NCBI GenBank assembly: GCA_905479545.1
Contig: CAJQNE010000440.1
Span: 1 to 10,509, forward strand
Direction of reading: 5' to 3'
Length of the DNA: 10,509 nt
From: an uncultured Gammaproteobacteria bacterium
GTDB taxonomy: Bacteria; Pseudomonadota; Gammaproteobacteria; CAJQNE01
In this document: positions 1-6,712 of the stretch, piece after piece
Numbering within the stretch: position 1 is the first letter of the stretch
Layout of the letters: every line of letters starts with the position of its first letter
Made by a program: the position numbers and the translations under genes
Notes under the pieces: model-generated
The model's input: the letters and a program-made list of their open reading frames with translations, nothing else
Database searches by the model: none
What the model was told of the DNA's origin: nothing

Positions 1-965
1 AGCGAGTAAATGCCCGGTACCGTGGTATTTTGTTGCTCGTCCACCACAATGTGCTTACGCTTTGTTCTCTCAATGCCAGCTGCTTCCAGGCCAATGCTGT
101 CAGTCATCGGCGCACGGCCAATGGCCCAAATAGCTTGGTCAAAACCACTAAGGGCCGTAGTGTTTTCACGATCAATTGATATCGAGCCGTCAGCCGCGCG
201 GCTGAGTTTTTCGGGGGTCGACTCGCTTTGTACGGTAATGCCTTGATCCCGCATTGAATCGAGTAGCGCATCGGCAATTTCCTGATCAAAATGCTTCAGC
301 ACCCGGTCGTTGCGCAACACTAGCGTTACGTCCACGCCAAGCGCATTCAGCATGCCCGCTAACTCAACCGCAATGTAGCCCGCTCCCATAACAGCGACTT
401 TTTTTGGCATTTTAGTCAGGGCAAAAAAACCATCCGAATCAATACCCAGCTCCGCGCCAGGTACGTTGGGCACACTAGGCTTGCCACCAACGGCGATAAG
501 TAAATTTTTGGCGCTACGTTCAGTAACTTCGCCGTTGGCACTTTCAATGTGGATGGTATGCAGGCCGTCTTTCGTGGCCGCTATAGTCGCCCGGCCTTTT
601 TCGATAGTTATGCCCTTTTTCAGCATATTATTTTCATAAATACCGTTAAGCTTTCGCAGGTACGCTTCGCGTTTTTCGACAAAACCGGGCCAGTCGAAGC
701 CACCGTTACTGGCGGTAAAACCGTACTCGCTGGCTTCACTCAGCGTGTCGGCCACGTGGCCTGCGTACCACATCATTTTCTTCGGCACACAGCCGACGTT
801 CACACAGGTGCCGCCGAGGTAGGCCATTTCAACAAGTAGCACCTTCGCGCCGCGTTCAGCCGCTCGGTTAGACGTCGCAACGCCACCGCTGCCGCCGCCG
901 ATTACAATCAGGTCGTAATTACTGTCGCTACTCTTGCCATTGCTTATGTTGGTGCTGGTGCTCAT
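1..965 (-). CDS. gor: Glutathione-disulfide reductase, partial (C-terminus beyond window)
   Basis: FAD-dependent cytosolic enzyme that reduces glutathione disulfide with NADPH. About 321 residues are present of a family length near 450. The ATG at 965 is preceded by AAGG nine bases upstream. Residues 17-28 form the FAD-binding Rossmann start (YDLIVIGGGSGG). Residues 51-63 (GGTCVNVGCVPKK) hold the redox-active disulfide C54/C59 and are diagnostic for the glutathione reductase branch. Residues 194-204 (GAGYIAVELAG) are the NADPH-binding fold. In the NADPH-selecting loop R218 is kept, but the second Arg of the human and E. coli enzymes is Lys here (K224). The frame ends at VPGIYS, just before the expected FAD-contacting AVGD-type motif, so the substrate/dimer domain is outside the window. 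A Ser/Asn-rich extension of about 16 residues precedes the fold. The gene is divergent from prlC across 76 bases. Identification is secure; cofactor preference is inferred. Confidence 0.95.
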   Translation of the reverse strand, partial: MSTSTNISNGKSSDSNYDLIVIGGGSGGVATSNRAAERGAKVLLVEMAYLGGTCVNVGCVPKKMMWYAGHVADTLSEASEYGFTASNGGFDWPGFVEKREAYLRKLNGIYENNMLKKGITIEKGRATIAATKDGLHTIHIESANGEVTERSAKNLLIAVGGKPSVPNVPGAELGIDSDGFFALTKMPKKVAVMGAGYIAVELAGMLNALGVDVTLVLRNDRVLKHFDQEIADALLDSMRDQGITVQSESTPEKLSRAADGSISIDRENTTALSGFDQAIWAIGRAPMTDSIGLEAAGIERTKRKHIVVDEQQNTTVPGIYS

Positions 966-1041
966 ATCTGTGCCTTGAATTTAGTGTTTATAAGTACCAT
1001 GTAACTATAACGAAGTTAACCAAGCCCCAAGGCCTAAATTT

Positions 1042-3144
1042 ATGACTGATCAAGCTACTGATTCGACTGCTGGCGTTGCGACGCTACTCGCGGTAGAAGA
1101 CCTGCCCGATTTTGCTGCGATTCGCCCGGAACCAGCACCGGCGGCAGTTAAACAATCGCTAGCTGAAAGCCGTGAGGCGATTAATGCCTTGCTGGGTCAG
1201 AAAAGTTATAACTGGGATAACCTGCTCAAGCCTTTGGAAGATATTGACGACCGGCTGAGTAAAGTCTGGTCACCCATCGGCCACCTCAATGCAGTGATGA
1301 ATTCCGATGCCTGGCGGGACGCGTATAACGCCTGCTTGCCAGAGCTTTCTGAATACAGCACTGAAATGGGCCAGCACGAAGGCTTGTGTGAGGCGTTCAA
1401 ACAGCTAAAAGCCAGCGACAGCTGGAACGAGCTGGATGAAGCCCAGCAGAAAATTGTGACTAACGCCCTGCGGGACTTCCGGCTTTCCGGTATTGATTTG
1501 CCGGACGACAAAAAAGCTCGCTACAAGGCAATAGCGCTGCGGTCGAGCGAGTTATCGTCGAAGTTTTCTGAAAACCTGATGGACGCGACGAATGCCTGGA
1601 AGAAGCACATTACCGATGTTGCCGAACTTAAAGGCGTGCCTGAATCATCGTTGGCGATGTTCCAACAGTCGGCCGAACAACGGTTGGAAGAGTTGCCGGA
1701 GGACGAGGCCGGCTGGCTGCTTACCCTCGAATTCCCCAGCTATCACGCAGTAATCACCTATGCCGATAACCGCGAGCTTCGCCGTGAAATGTATGAGGCA
1801 TTCAGCACCCGTGCCTCCGAAGTAGGGCCGCAGCTGAGTGAAAAGCCCGGCGAGTGGGATAACCGCGAAATTATGGGTGAAACGCTGGCCCTGCGGCAGG
1901 AGCTTGCCCAACTACTAGGCTTCAATAACTACGCCGAAGAATCGCTGGCGACCAAAATGGCTAACAGCGTTGATCAAGTCATTGAATTTCTACGTGAGCT
2001 GGCAGCAAAAGCCCGGCCTGGTGGCGAGCGTGACTTAGCCGAGCTGCGGGCTTTCGCCGCTGAAAACGGCTGTGACGATTTGCAGAGCTGGGATGTCGCT
2101 TATTACTCTGAAAAACTGAAGATGCAGAAGTACTCGGTTTCAGACGAAGAGCTGCGCCCGTACTTCCCACTCAGCAAAGTAATGCCGGGACTGTTTGAAG
2201 TTGCCAAACGCCTGTTCGACATCGACATTAAAGCTAATGGTGACAAGCCGGTGTGGCACCCTGACGCCAAAGCCTTTGACGTTCATAAAGATGGTGAGTT
2301 AATCGCCCGTTTTTATGTCGATTTATACGCGCGCCAACACAAACGCGGCGGCGCATGGATGGATGGCTGTCGTAGCCGTAAAAATATGGGTGGTGAGTTG
2401 CAGTTGCCGGTCGCTTACCTGGTGTGTAACTTCACACCGCCGGTAGGTGATGTTCCGGCGCTGTTAACTCACAGTGAAGTTGAAACGCTGTTCCACGAAT
2501 TTGGCCACGGCATTCATCACATGCTTACCACCATTGATTATCCCAGTGTTGCGGGCATTAGTGGGGTAGCCTGGGACGCCGTTGAGCTGCCCAGCCAGAT
2601 AATGGAAAACTGGTGCTGGGAACGAGAAGCATTGGATGTGATCAGCGGCCATGTCGACACCGGCGAGCCGCTACCTGCGGAGCTGTTCGATAAAATGCTA
2701 GCGGCGAAGAGCTTCCAAAGCGGCTTGTTCATGCTGCGACAGGTTGAGTTCGCCTTGTTCGATCTTATCGTTCACCGCGACTATCACGGTGGCACTGACT
2801 TCAAAGCCGCAGGCGACTGGGTTTACGCCCAGCTTGAAGAAGTGCGAGCCGAAGTTTCGGTATTGAGTCCGCCCAAGTGGAATCGCTTCCCGAATAGCTT
2901 CGGTCATATTTGGTCGGGCGGTTATGCCGCAGGCTATTACAGCTATCTCTGGGCTGAAGTGCTTAGTGCCGATGCATTCTCTGCATTTGAGGAAGAGGGC
3001 ATCTTTAACAACGAAACCGGTCAGCGCTACTGGCGGGAAATACTCTCGCAAGGCGGCTCGCGGGAAATGGCTGAGCTATTCCGGGCCTTCCGCGGTCGCG
3101 ACCCGGAGTTAGGCGCTTTATTAAGGCATCGTGGTTTAGATTAA
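1042..3144 (+). CDS. prlC: Oligopeptidase A (M3 family zinc metallopeptidase)
   Basis: Cytoplasmic thimet-type metallopeptidase (PrlC/OpdA) that degrades short peptides, including cleaved signal peptides in E. coli. It has 700 residues against about 680 in E. coli. The zinc site is complete: H485-E-F-G-H489 is the HEXXH motif and E515 in VELPSQ is the third ligand, spaced from the motif as in mammalian thimet oligopeptidase. The substrate-binding tyrosine segment near the C-terminus is intact (GGYAAGYYSY, residues 626-635, including Y628, Y632 and Y635). The C-terminus, RDPELGALLRHRGLD, has the family's usual ending. The ATG at 1042 has AAGG (1029-1032) nine bases upstream, and residues 21-30 already align with the family N-terminus, so the start is credible. 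The gene is divergent from gor; the next plus-strand gene follows 99 bases downstream with no obvious terminator between them. Confidence 0.96.
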   Translation: MTDQATDSTAGVATLLAVEDLPDFAAIRPEPAPAAVKQSLAESREAINALLGQKSYNWDNLLKPLEDIDDRLSKVWSPIGHLNAVMNSDAWRDAYNACLPELSEYSTEMGQHEGLCEAFKQLKASDSWNELDEAQQKIVTNALRDFRLSGIDLPDDKKARYKAIALRSSELSSKFSENLMDATNAWKKHITDVAELKGVPESSLAMFQQSAEQRLEELPEDEAGWLLTLEFPSYHAVITYADNRELRREMYEAFSTRASEVGPQLSEKPGEWDNREIMGETLALRQELAQLLGFNNYAEESLATKMANSVDQVIEFLRELAAKARPGGERDLAELRAFAAENGCDDLQSWDVAYYSEKLKMQKYSVSDEELRPYFPLSKVMPGLFEVAKRLFDIDIKANGDKPVWHPDAKAFDVHKDGELIARFYVDLYARQHKRGGAWMDGCRSRKNMGGELQLPVAYLVCNFTPPVGDVPALLTHSEVETLFHEFGHGIHHMLTTIDYPSVAGISGVAWDAVELPSQIMENWCWEREALDVISGHVDTGEPLPAELFDKMLAAKSFQSGLFMLRQVEFALFDLIVHRDYHGGTDFKAAGDWVYAQLEEVRAEVSVLSPPKWNRFPNSFGHIWSGGYAAGYYSYLWAEVLSADAFSAFEEEGIFNNETGQRYWREILSQGGSREMAELFRAFRGRDPELGALLRHRGLD

Positions 3145-3243
3145 GGTTTGTCTTGTATCTGGATAACCCTGCGTATCTACACTATTGTTAGTACGCTGGC
3201 TGGGAGGCAGTTAGCGTAACTATTGATACAACCGGGGAAAACG

Positions 3244-3831
3244 ATGAACGAACACAACCCTTACAGAGCGCCCGAAAGTGAAGTTTCTGTAGATATTGGT
3301 GGTGGTGAACATTATCAACCCAAAATCTTCTCTGTAGAAGGCCGCATTGGCCGTATGCGGTACTGGGTTTACAGCATTCTGGTGTCATTTATGATGCAGT
3401 TTGTGCTGGGTTTTGGCAGTGCTCTCATTTTGGGTTTAACGGGTTCTGGATTAGACTCTGCTGCTGGTTTTGACGGTTTTGGTGTCGTGGGTGTAATACT
3501 ATCAGTGGTTACTGTTGTAGCCGCTATAGCCGTTTCGTTAGTCTTCGTTAAACGCCGGTTAAACGACGTAAACCAGAGCGGCTGGATTGGCCTGATAATG
3601 TTAGTGCCTATCGCCAATTTAGTTCTGGGTTTGTACTTGCTGTTTGCACGAGGCACGGTCGGTAGTAATAAATATGGGCCTGAACCGGTGCCCAACAGTA
3701 CCGGCGTAAAAGTAGCCTTCGTCTTGAGCTTACTGCTGATAGTTGCCGTGGTGACGGCTATCGCCGTGCCTGCGTATTCAGGATATCTTGAGGCCGCATC
3801 ACTGCAAGGGTTTGAAGTGCCTGCGGAGTAG
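3244..3831 (+). CDS. DUF805 family inner-membrane protein with pilin-like C-terminal helix
   Basis: A 195-residue predicted inner-membrane protein of unknown function. The DUF805 signature is clear: FSVEGRIGRMRYWVY at residues 29-43 and LLFARGTVGSNKYGPEP at 132-148, with the arginine-rich FVKRRLNDVNQSGW loop at 101-114. Four hydrophobic helices lie at about 39-65, 81-100, 115-136 and 156-176. The last one lies after the DUF805 core and ends in AIAVPAYSGY (173-182), which resembles the IAIPAYQDY segment of type IV pilin N-terminal helices. It lacks the prepilin cleavage site and Glu5, so it is not a pilin. I chose the ATG at 3244 because GGGGAAA lies just upstream (3234-3240); a TTG at 3223 in the same frame has no comparable site. 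A strong terminator follows 11 bases after the stop. Family assignment is firm, function unknown. Confidence 0.9.
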   Translation: MNEHNPYRAPESEVSVDIGGGEHYQPKIFSVEGRIGRMRYWVYSILVSFMMQFVLGFGSALILGLTGSGLDSAAGFDGFGVVGVILSVVTVVAAIAVSLVFVKRRLNDVNQSGWIGLIMLVPIANLVLGLYLLFARGTVGSNKYGPEPVPNSTGVKVAFVLSLLLIVAVVTAIAVPAYSGYLEAASLQGFEVPAE

Positions 3832-3842
3832 GTTTGAACTGT

Positions 3843-3881
3843 AAAAAAATAGCCGACCATTAAATGGTCGGCTATTTTTTT
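3843..3881. terminator. Perfect bidirectional intrinsic terminator
   Basis: The 18-base arms 3843-3860 and 3864-3881 are exact reverse complements around the loop TAA. The stem has a GC-rich core (AGCCGACCAT/ATGGTCGGCT) and ends in seven A on the left and seven T on the right, so it gives a hairpin plus U-tract on either strand. It follows the DUF805 gene by 11 bases and can also stop leftward transcription arriving from the hemE operon. Confidence 0.92.
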
Positions 3882-3897
3882 GTCTGGCATTTATTGG

Positions 3898-4027
3898 CTT
3901 AAAAGGGTGTCGTTAAACTAAAAAACAGCCTGTCATCGCGAGCGTAGCGCGGCGATCTCACTACCTTTTAGCTTAGAGATTGCCGCGCTACGCTCGTAAA
4001 GACAGTGCTTGACAACACCCTCTTAAG
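3898..4027. repeat. MITE-like nested inverted repeat element (about 130 bp)
   Basis: The element has two nested inverted repeats. The outer ends, 3898-3917 and 4008-4027, match in 16 of 20 positions when one is reverse-complemented; both begin CTTAA and contain AGGGTGT. The inner arms, 3931-3959 and 3976-4004, match in 25 of 29 positions and share an uninterrupted CGAGCGTAGCGCGGC; they flank a 16-base loop. There is no coding capacity. The inner arm (TGTCAT-GCGAGCG...GCGGC-ATCTC) resembles small palindromic repeats dispersed in many bacterial genomes, but I cannot count copies from one window. The CTTAA at each end may be a target duplication or simply the tip of the terminal repeat, since CTTAAG is itself palindromic. 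The right end directly abuts the stranded hemE stop codon at 4028. An RNA copy would fold into a long hairpin. Confidence 0.75.
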
Positions 4028-4056
4028 TTAGTCGTACTTAGCGACCTCATCGAACC
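4028..4056 (-). pseudogene. Displaced 3' remnant of a second hemE allele
   Basis: Read on the minus strand, 4028-4054 encodes F-D-E-V-A-K-Y-D followed by TAA. The intact hemE ends F-D-E-V-A-K-Y-G followed by TAG, about 240 bases away at 4266-4292. Over the seven shared codons the DNA differs at three bases (TTT/TTC, GAA/GAG, GTA/GTC), all synonymous third positions. The similarity fades within a codon or two upstream, and the frame is closed by a stop four codons before the Phe. This is what would remain if recombination with a diverged hemE allele had replaced all but the last codons of a resident gene. It is too short to be functional. Chance similarity is possible but unlikely given the synonymous pattern and matching stop position. 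Confidence 0.65.
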
Positions 4057-4181
4057 TGTGGTACTAAATTCGGGGTAAGGTCACGGCCAACAAGAATGGT
4101 GAAAATGTTGCTATCTGAATCAATAGAGTTTGGGCATAGTTTAATTACCCTGTCTTCAAACTTAACTTCGTTGACAATCAT
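4047..4181 (-). CDS. Doubtful 44-residue open frame downstream of hemE
   Basis: An ATG at 4181, preceded by a weak GAGAAG a few bases upstream, opens 44 codons ending in TGA at 4047. The stop lies inside the hemE remnant, in a different frame from it. The predicted peptide starts MIVNEVKFEDRVIKLCPNS and ends LVPQVR. It is mixed in composition with no signal peptide or membrane helix, and I do not recognise it. Because the frame runs across the inferred recombination breakpoint, its last codons may not be native, and it could be a truncated fragment of a longer gene carried in with the replacing DNA. It lies in an AT-richer stretch than the neighbouring genes. It may equally be noise. Confidence 0.2.
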   Translation of the reverse strand: MIVNEVKFEDRVIKLCPNSIDSDSNIFTILVGRDLTPNLVPQVR

Positions 4182-4265
4182 TCGGTCTTCTCAAGTATGA
4201 ATATAGGGATGAGCGACAGAAATTTGTTTCTGCTTATCGCTATTTAGAATCTTCGTTTTGTCGGT

Positions 4266-5360
4266 CTAACCGTACTTAGCTACTTCATCAAACATCACCT
4301 CAACGGCCTCAGGTTTAATGCCGGGGTGAATGCCGTGGCCAAGGTTGAAGATATGGCCGGTTTTGCCGGGTTCTATCGACAGGTGGACACCTGAAGCAAA
4401 ACTATCAATGACTTTGCGAACTTCACTGCGAATGGCTGCTTCGCCTGCGTATAAAACGCAGGGGTCCATATTGCCCTGCAGTGCGACTTTGTCGCCAACC
4501 AGACGGCGGGCGTTGCCGAGGTTGGTGGTCCAGTCGATGCCCAGAGCGTCAGCGCCGGTGTCGGCCATGTCTTCGAGCCATTGGCCGCCGCCTTTGGTAA
4601 ATAATATAACCGGTACGCGGCGACCGTCCGCTTCACGTGGTAGCTCGCTAACGATTTGCTGCATGTAGTTGAGCGAAAACTCGCGATAGTTTTCGTCGCT
4701 AAGAGCACCGCCCCAGCTATCAAAAATTTGCACGGCTTGAGCGCCGGCGGCGATTTGTGCACGGAGGTAACTGGTTACTGATTTAGCTACGGTGCTCAGG
4801 AGCGTGTGCAGAGTCGCCGGGTCGGAATACATCATGGCTTTTAGGCGGGCGAAATCTTTGCTCGGGCCGCCTTCCACCATGTAAGTGGCGAGTGTCCACG
4901 GGCTGCCAGCGAAGCCAATTAGTGGAATACTGCCGTCGAGCTCTTTGCGTATGGCGCGTACAGCATCCATTACGTATTTCAGTTCATCTTCGGGGTCGGG
5001 TACGCCTAGTTTTTCTATTGCGGCTTTATCCCGAACCGGGTTGTCAAATACCGGGCCTTCACCGGCGACGAATCGCAGGCCGAGGCCCATCGCGTCAGGA
5101 ATGGTGAGAATGTCGGAAAACAGGATGGCGGCGTCGACCGGGTAGCGGCGCAACGGCTGCATGGTGACTTCGCAGGCCAGTTCCGTATTTCGGCAGAGGT
5201 CCATAAAGCTGCCGGCTTGCTCACGGGTTTTACGGTACTCCGGCAGGTAGCGTCCGGCCTGGCGCATCATCCACATGGGCGTGCGGTCAACTTCTTCGCG
5301 TAATAGGGCGCGGAGGAAGCGGTCGTTTTTTAAAGGCGATGGGGTGGTTTCGGTAGTCAT
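4266..5360 (-). CDS. hemE: Uroporphyrinogen decarboxylase
   Basis: Cytosolic heme-pathway enzyme that removes four carboxyl groups from uroporphyrinogen III to give coproporphyrinogen III; it needs no cofactor. It has 364 residues (E. coli about 354). The signature MWMMRQAGRYLPEYR spans residues 29-43 with the substrate arginines R33 and R37. FSDILTIPDAMG at 81-92 carries the catalytic aspartate D83. SPWTLATYMVEGG at 153-165 carries Y160, and GHG at 341-343 carries H342; these match human D86, Y164 and H339. The ATG at 5360 lies two bases after the pyrF stop, so the gene is very probably translated from the same message; GAGG inside the end of pyrF is a distant possible ribosome site. The last seven codons before the terminal Gly are duplicated about 240 bases downstream, suggesting that this 3' end was acquired by recombination. 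Identification is secure. Confidence 0.97.
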   Translation of the reverse strand: MTTETTPSPLKNDRFLRALLREEVDRTPMWMMRQAGRYLPEYRKTREQAGSFMDLCRNTELACEVTMQPLRRYPVDAAILFSDILTIPDAMGLGLRFVAGEGPVFDNPVRDKAAIEKLGVPDPEDELKYVMDAVRAIRKELDGSIPLIGFAGSPWTLATYMVEGGPSKDFARLKAMMYSDPATLHTLLSTVAKSVTSYLRAQIAAGAQAVQIFDSWGGALSDENYREFSLNYMQQIVSELPREADGRRVPVILFTKGGGQWLEDMADTGADALGIDWTTNLGNARRLVGDKVALQGNMDPCVLYAGEAAIRSEVRKVIDSFASGVHLSIEPGKTGHIFNLGHGIHPGIKPEAVEVMFDEVAKYG

Positions 5361-5362
5361 AA

Positions 5363-6073
5363 TTAGGCGTATACCTCGGCAATTTCGGCTTGTATGGCAG
5401 CGGCAGCAGCGCGTGGGTCGACAGCGTTTTTAATGGGGCGGCCAACAACAATGTGGGTCGCGCCGTTACGTAGCGCTTCGCTGGGAGTGACCACCCGCTT
5501 TTGGTCATCATCCGGGCGATTATCGACGGGGCGGATGCCGGGGGTGATAACAATTAGCTCGTCGCTTGTAATTTCTTTGCGGAGCTCGGCGACTTCCATG
5601 CCCGAAGAAATAACGCCATTACAGCCAGCTTCTAACGAGCGGCGGGCCCGGGAAAGTACTAGCTCGGCAATGTCGCACTGGAAGCCGAGATCGTCTAAAT
5701 CCCCACGGTCTAAGCTGGTAAGTGCGGTTACACCCAGAATTTTCATCTCGCCTTTTTCGGCGGCGGCGGCTTGCATAATCGATTGGTTGCCGTGCACGGT
5801 GCAGTAGGTCGCGCCGCGTTCTCGCAGATTACGAACGGCGGCAGCGACGGTGGCCGGTACGTCAAAAAATTTCAGGTCGGCAAAGATTTTTTTGTCTCGA
5901 GCCAGCAGCCAGTCCATCAGTTCGAAATAATCGCCGGTCATCATCAGCTCAAGCCCAAGCTTGTAGAAGCTAACTTCGTCGCCGAGCTTTTCCGCAAGTG
6001 CTTTGGCGTCGGCCAGAGTGGCAACATCCAGCGCGAAAATGAGCCGGTCTTTGTTATTTATGGTGTTAGCCAT
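5363..6073 (-). CDS. pyrF: Orotidine 5'-phosphate decarboxylase
   Basis: Cytosolic TIM-barrel enzyme that catalyses the last step of UMP synthesis, OMP to UMP plus CO2. It has 236 residues, the usual bacterial length. The catalytic tetrad can be placed: K38 (FYKLG), then D66, K68 and D71 in IFADLKFFDVPATV (63-75). The phosphate-binding parts are PGIRP (178-182) and VVGRPI (209-214, R212). The active-site motif reads FFDVPATV rather than the FHDIPNTV type common in enteric enzymes. The ATG at 6073 shares its A with the stop codon of the upstream gene (TAATG), with GAGG about 11 bases before the start, so translation is probably coupled. The C-terminus is followed after two bases by hemE. Identification is secure. 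Confidence 0.96.
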   Translation of the reverse strand: MANTINNKDRLIFALDVATLADAKALAEKLGDEVSFYKLGLELMMTGDYFELMDWLLARDKKIFADLKFFDVPATVAAAVRNLRERGATYCTVHGNQSIMQAAAAEKGEMKILGVTALTSLDRGDLDDLGFQCDIAELVLSRARRSLEAGCNGVISSGMEVAELRKEITSDELIVITPGIRPVDNRPDDDQKRVVTPSEALRNGATHIVVGRPIKNAVDPRAAAAAIQAEIAEVYA

Positions 6074-6666
6074 TAGTGCAGTGTCCTCAGGTTTAGTTCA
6101 CCGATTTGCAGTAGCGTCCGCATTTGTACCGCAAAGGAGTTCATGCGGGCCAGGCCGCCTTCGTGGTCTTTAATTGGCGCTGGATCGGCGGCAATCATCG
6201 GTAGCGTGCTGTCGATACCTTTCTTTAGAGATACCAGACCGGGACTGTTCTTCTCGTCGCTGGCGAGCTTGGCGAGAAACTCGCGTGAACCGGCTAAATC
6301 AGTCTCACTCACCGGCGGCGTAGTTTGTCGCAGCAGCACGGTAAACAGCATATTGCAGGCTTGCAGAATGTGAGCGAGGCCAGCCGGAGTTAGTAGCTCA
6401 TCGCCCCCCGAGAGGCGGCAAGCGCGACTGGCTAGCAGGCAAGAGAGCTGTACGGTAGCTAAAGCATCGTCGGTGTCGGCTTCTTCCATGGCGTTGCCAC
6501 GAAACTCTTCCATACAGCGGAGTGCAAATACCGAACAGGAAATCGCCAGCGCCATGGGAATGGGGTCTATGCGAATGGGTTCCAACAGTTCTTCGGGTGG
6601 TTCCATGGGAATAACGGTGGCGACCAGAAGTTCGCGTAAATCGGGGTAGTTGGCAGTGCTGCTCAA
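6073..6666 (-). CDS. Unrecognised protein, first gene of the pyrF-hemE cluster
   Basis: A 197-residue frame that I do not recognise. It looks like a soluble, mainly helical, mildly acidic cytoplasmic protein with no signal peptide and no convincing membrane helix. It has five cysteines (C44, C51, C76, C83, C104), spaced unlike a standard metal-binding motif, and a Pro/Glu-rich N-terminal stretch (PMEPPEELLEP, 20-30). The start is uncertain: TTG at 6666 opens the frame with no clear ribosome site, and the next candidate is the ATG at 6606 (residue 21), also without one. The protein-like composition over its length and the exact TAATG overlap with pyrF support it as a real gene. It is the first gene of the leftward cluster and would be driven from the 6667-6905 region. 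Position suggests co-expression with pyrimidine and heme synthesis but does not define a function. Confidence 0.75.
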   Translation of the reverse strand: MSSTANYPDLRELLVATVIPMEPPEELLEPIRIDPIPMALAISCSVFALRCMEEFRGNAMEEADTDDALATVQLSCLLASRACRLSGGDELLTPAGLAHILQACNMLFTVLLRQTTPPVSETDLAGSREFLAKLASDEKNSPGLVSLKKGIDSTLPMIAADPAPIKDHEGGLARMNSFAVQMRTLLQIGELNLRTLH

Positions 6667-6694
6667 AGTGGAAAACCGGCAAGTTGGGCGTATT

Positions 6695-6712
6695 GGGTTA
6701 TCGATAATACCC
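6695..6712. promoter_or_regulatory. Palindrome upstream of the pyrF-hemE cluster
   Basis: GGGTTATCGATAATACCC is a near-perfect palindrome with an exact core TTATCGATAA flanked by GGG and CCC. It lies 29 bases upstream of the TTG start of the leftward cluster. A pair of 7-base inverted arms, CTGAACG (6730-6736) and CGTTCAG (6763-6769), lies further into the same divergent region. These are plausible operator sites by position and symmetry only; I cannot name the regulator. Confidence 0.3.

Noticed and set aside
549..839. 96-codon plus-strand frame opposite gor
   Set aside because: It is antisense to the FAD and active-site part of gor, whose motifs read cleanly on the minus strand.
966..1041. 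Divergent promoters between gor and prlC
   Set aside because: Promoters must exist here, but I could not find -35/-10 pairs with acceptable spacing on either strand, so none is annotated.
3223..3243. TTG start extending the DUF805 protein by seven residues
   Set aside because: The purine-rich ribosome site lies inside this extension and is correctly placed for the ATG at 3244.
3145..3243. Hairpin between prlC and the DUF805 gene (GTTA...TAAC around 3187-3220)
   Set aside because: Pairing is short and interrupted, with no T-run; not supportable as a terminator.
3369..3890. 173-codon open frame on the minus strand
   Set aside because: Antisense to the DUF805 gene and starting inside the terminator; Thr/Lys/Pro-rich translation typical of a shadow frame.
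4028..4292. Phage or island attachment sites (direct repeats at the hemE 3' end)
   Set aside because: att repeats from site-specific integration should be identical, while these differ at synonymous positions; the enclosed 240 bases have no integrase. Allele replacement explains the data better.
5394..5807. 137-codon plus-strand frame opposite pyrF
   Set aside because: Antisense to the well-supported pyrF; Ser/Arg-rich translation has no recognisable motif.
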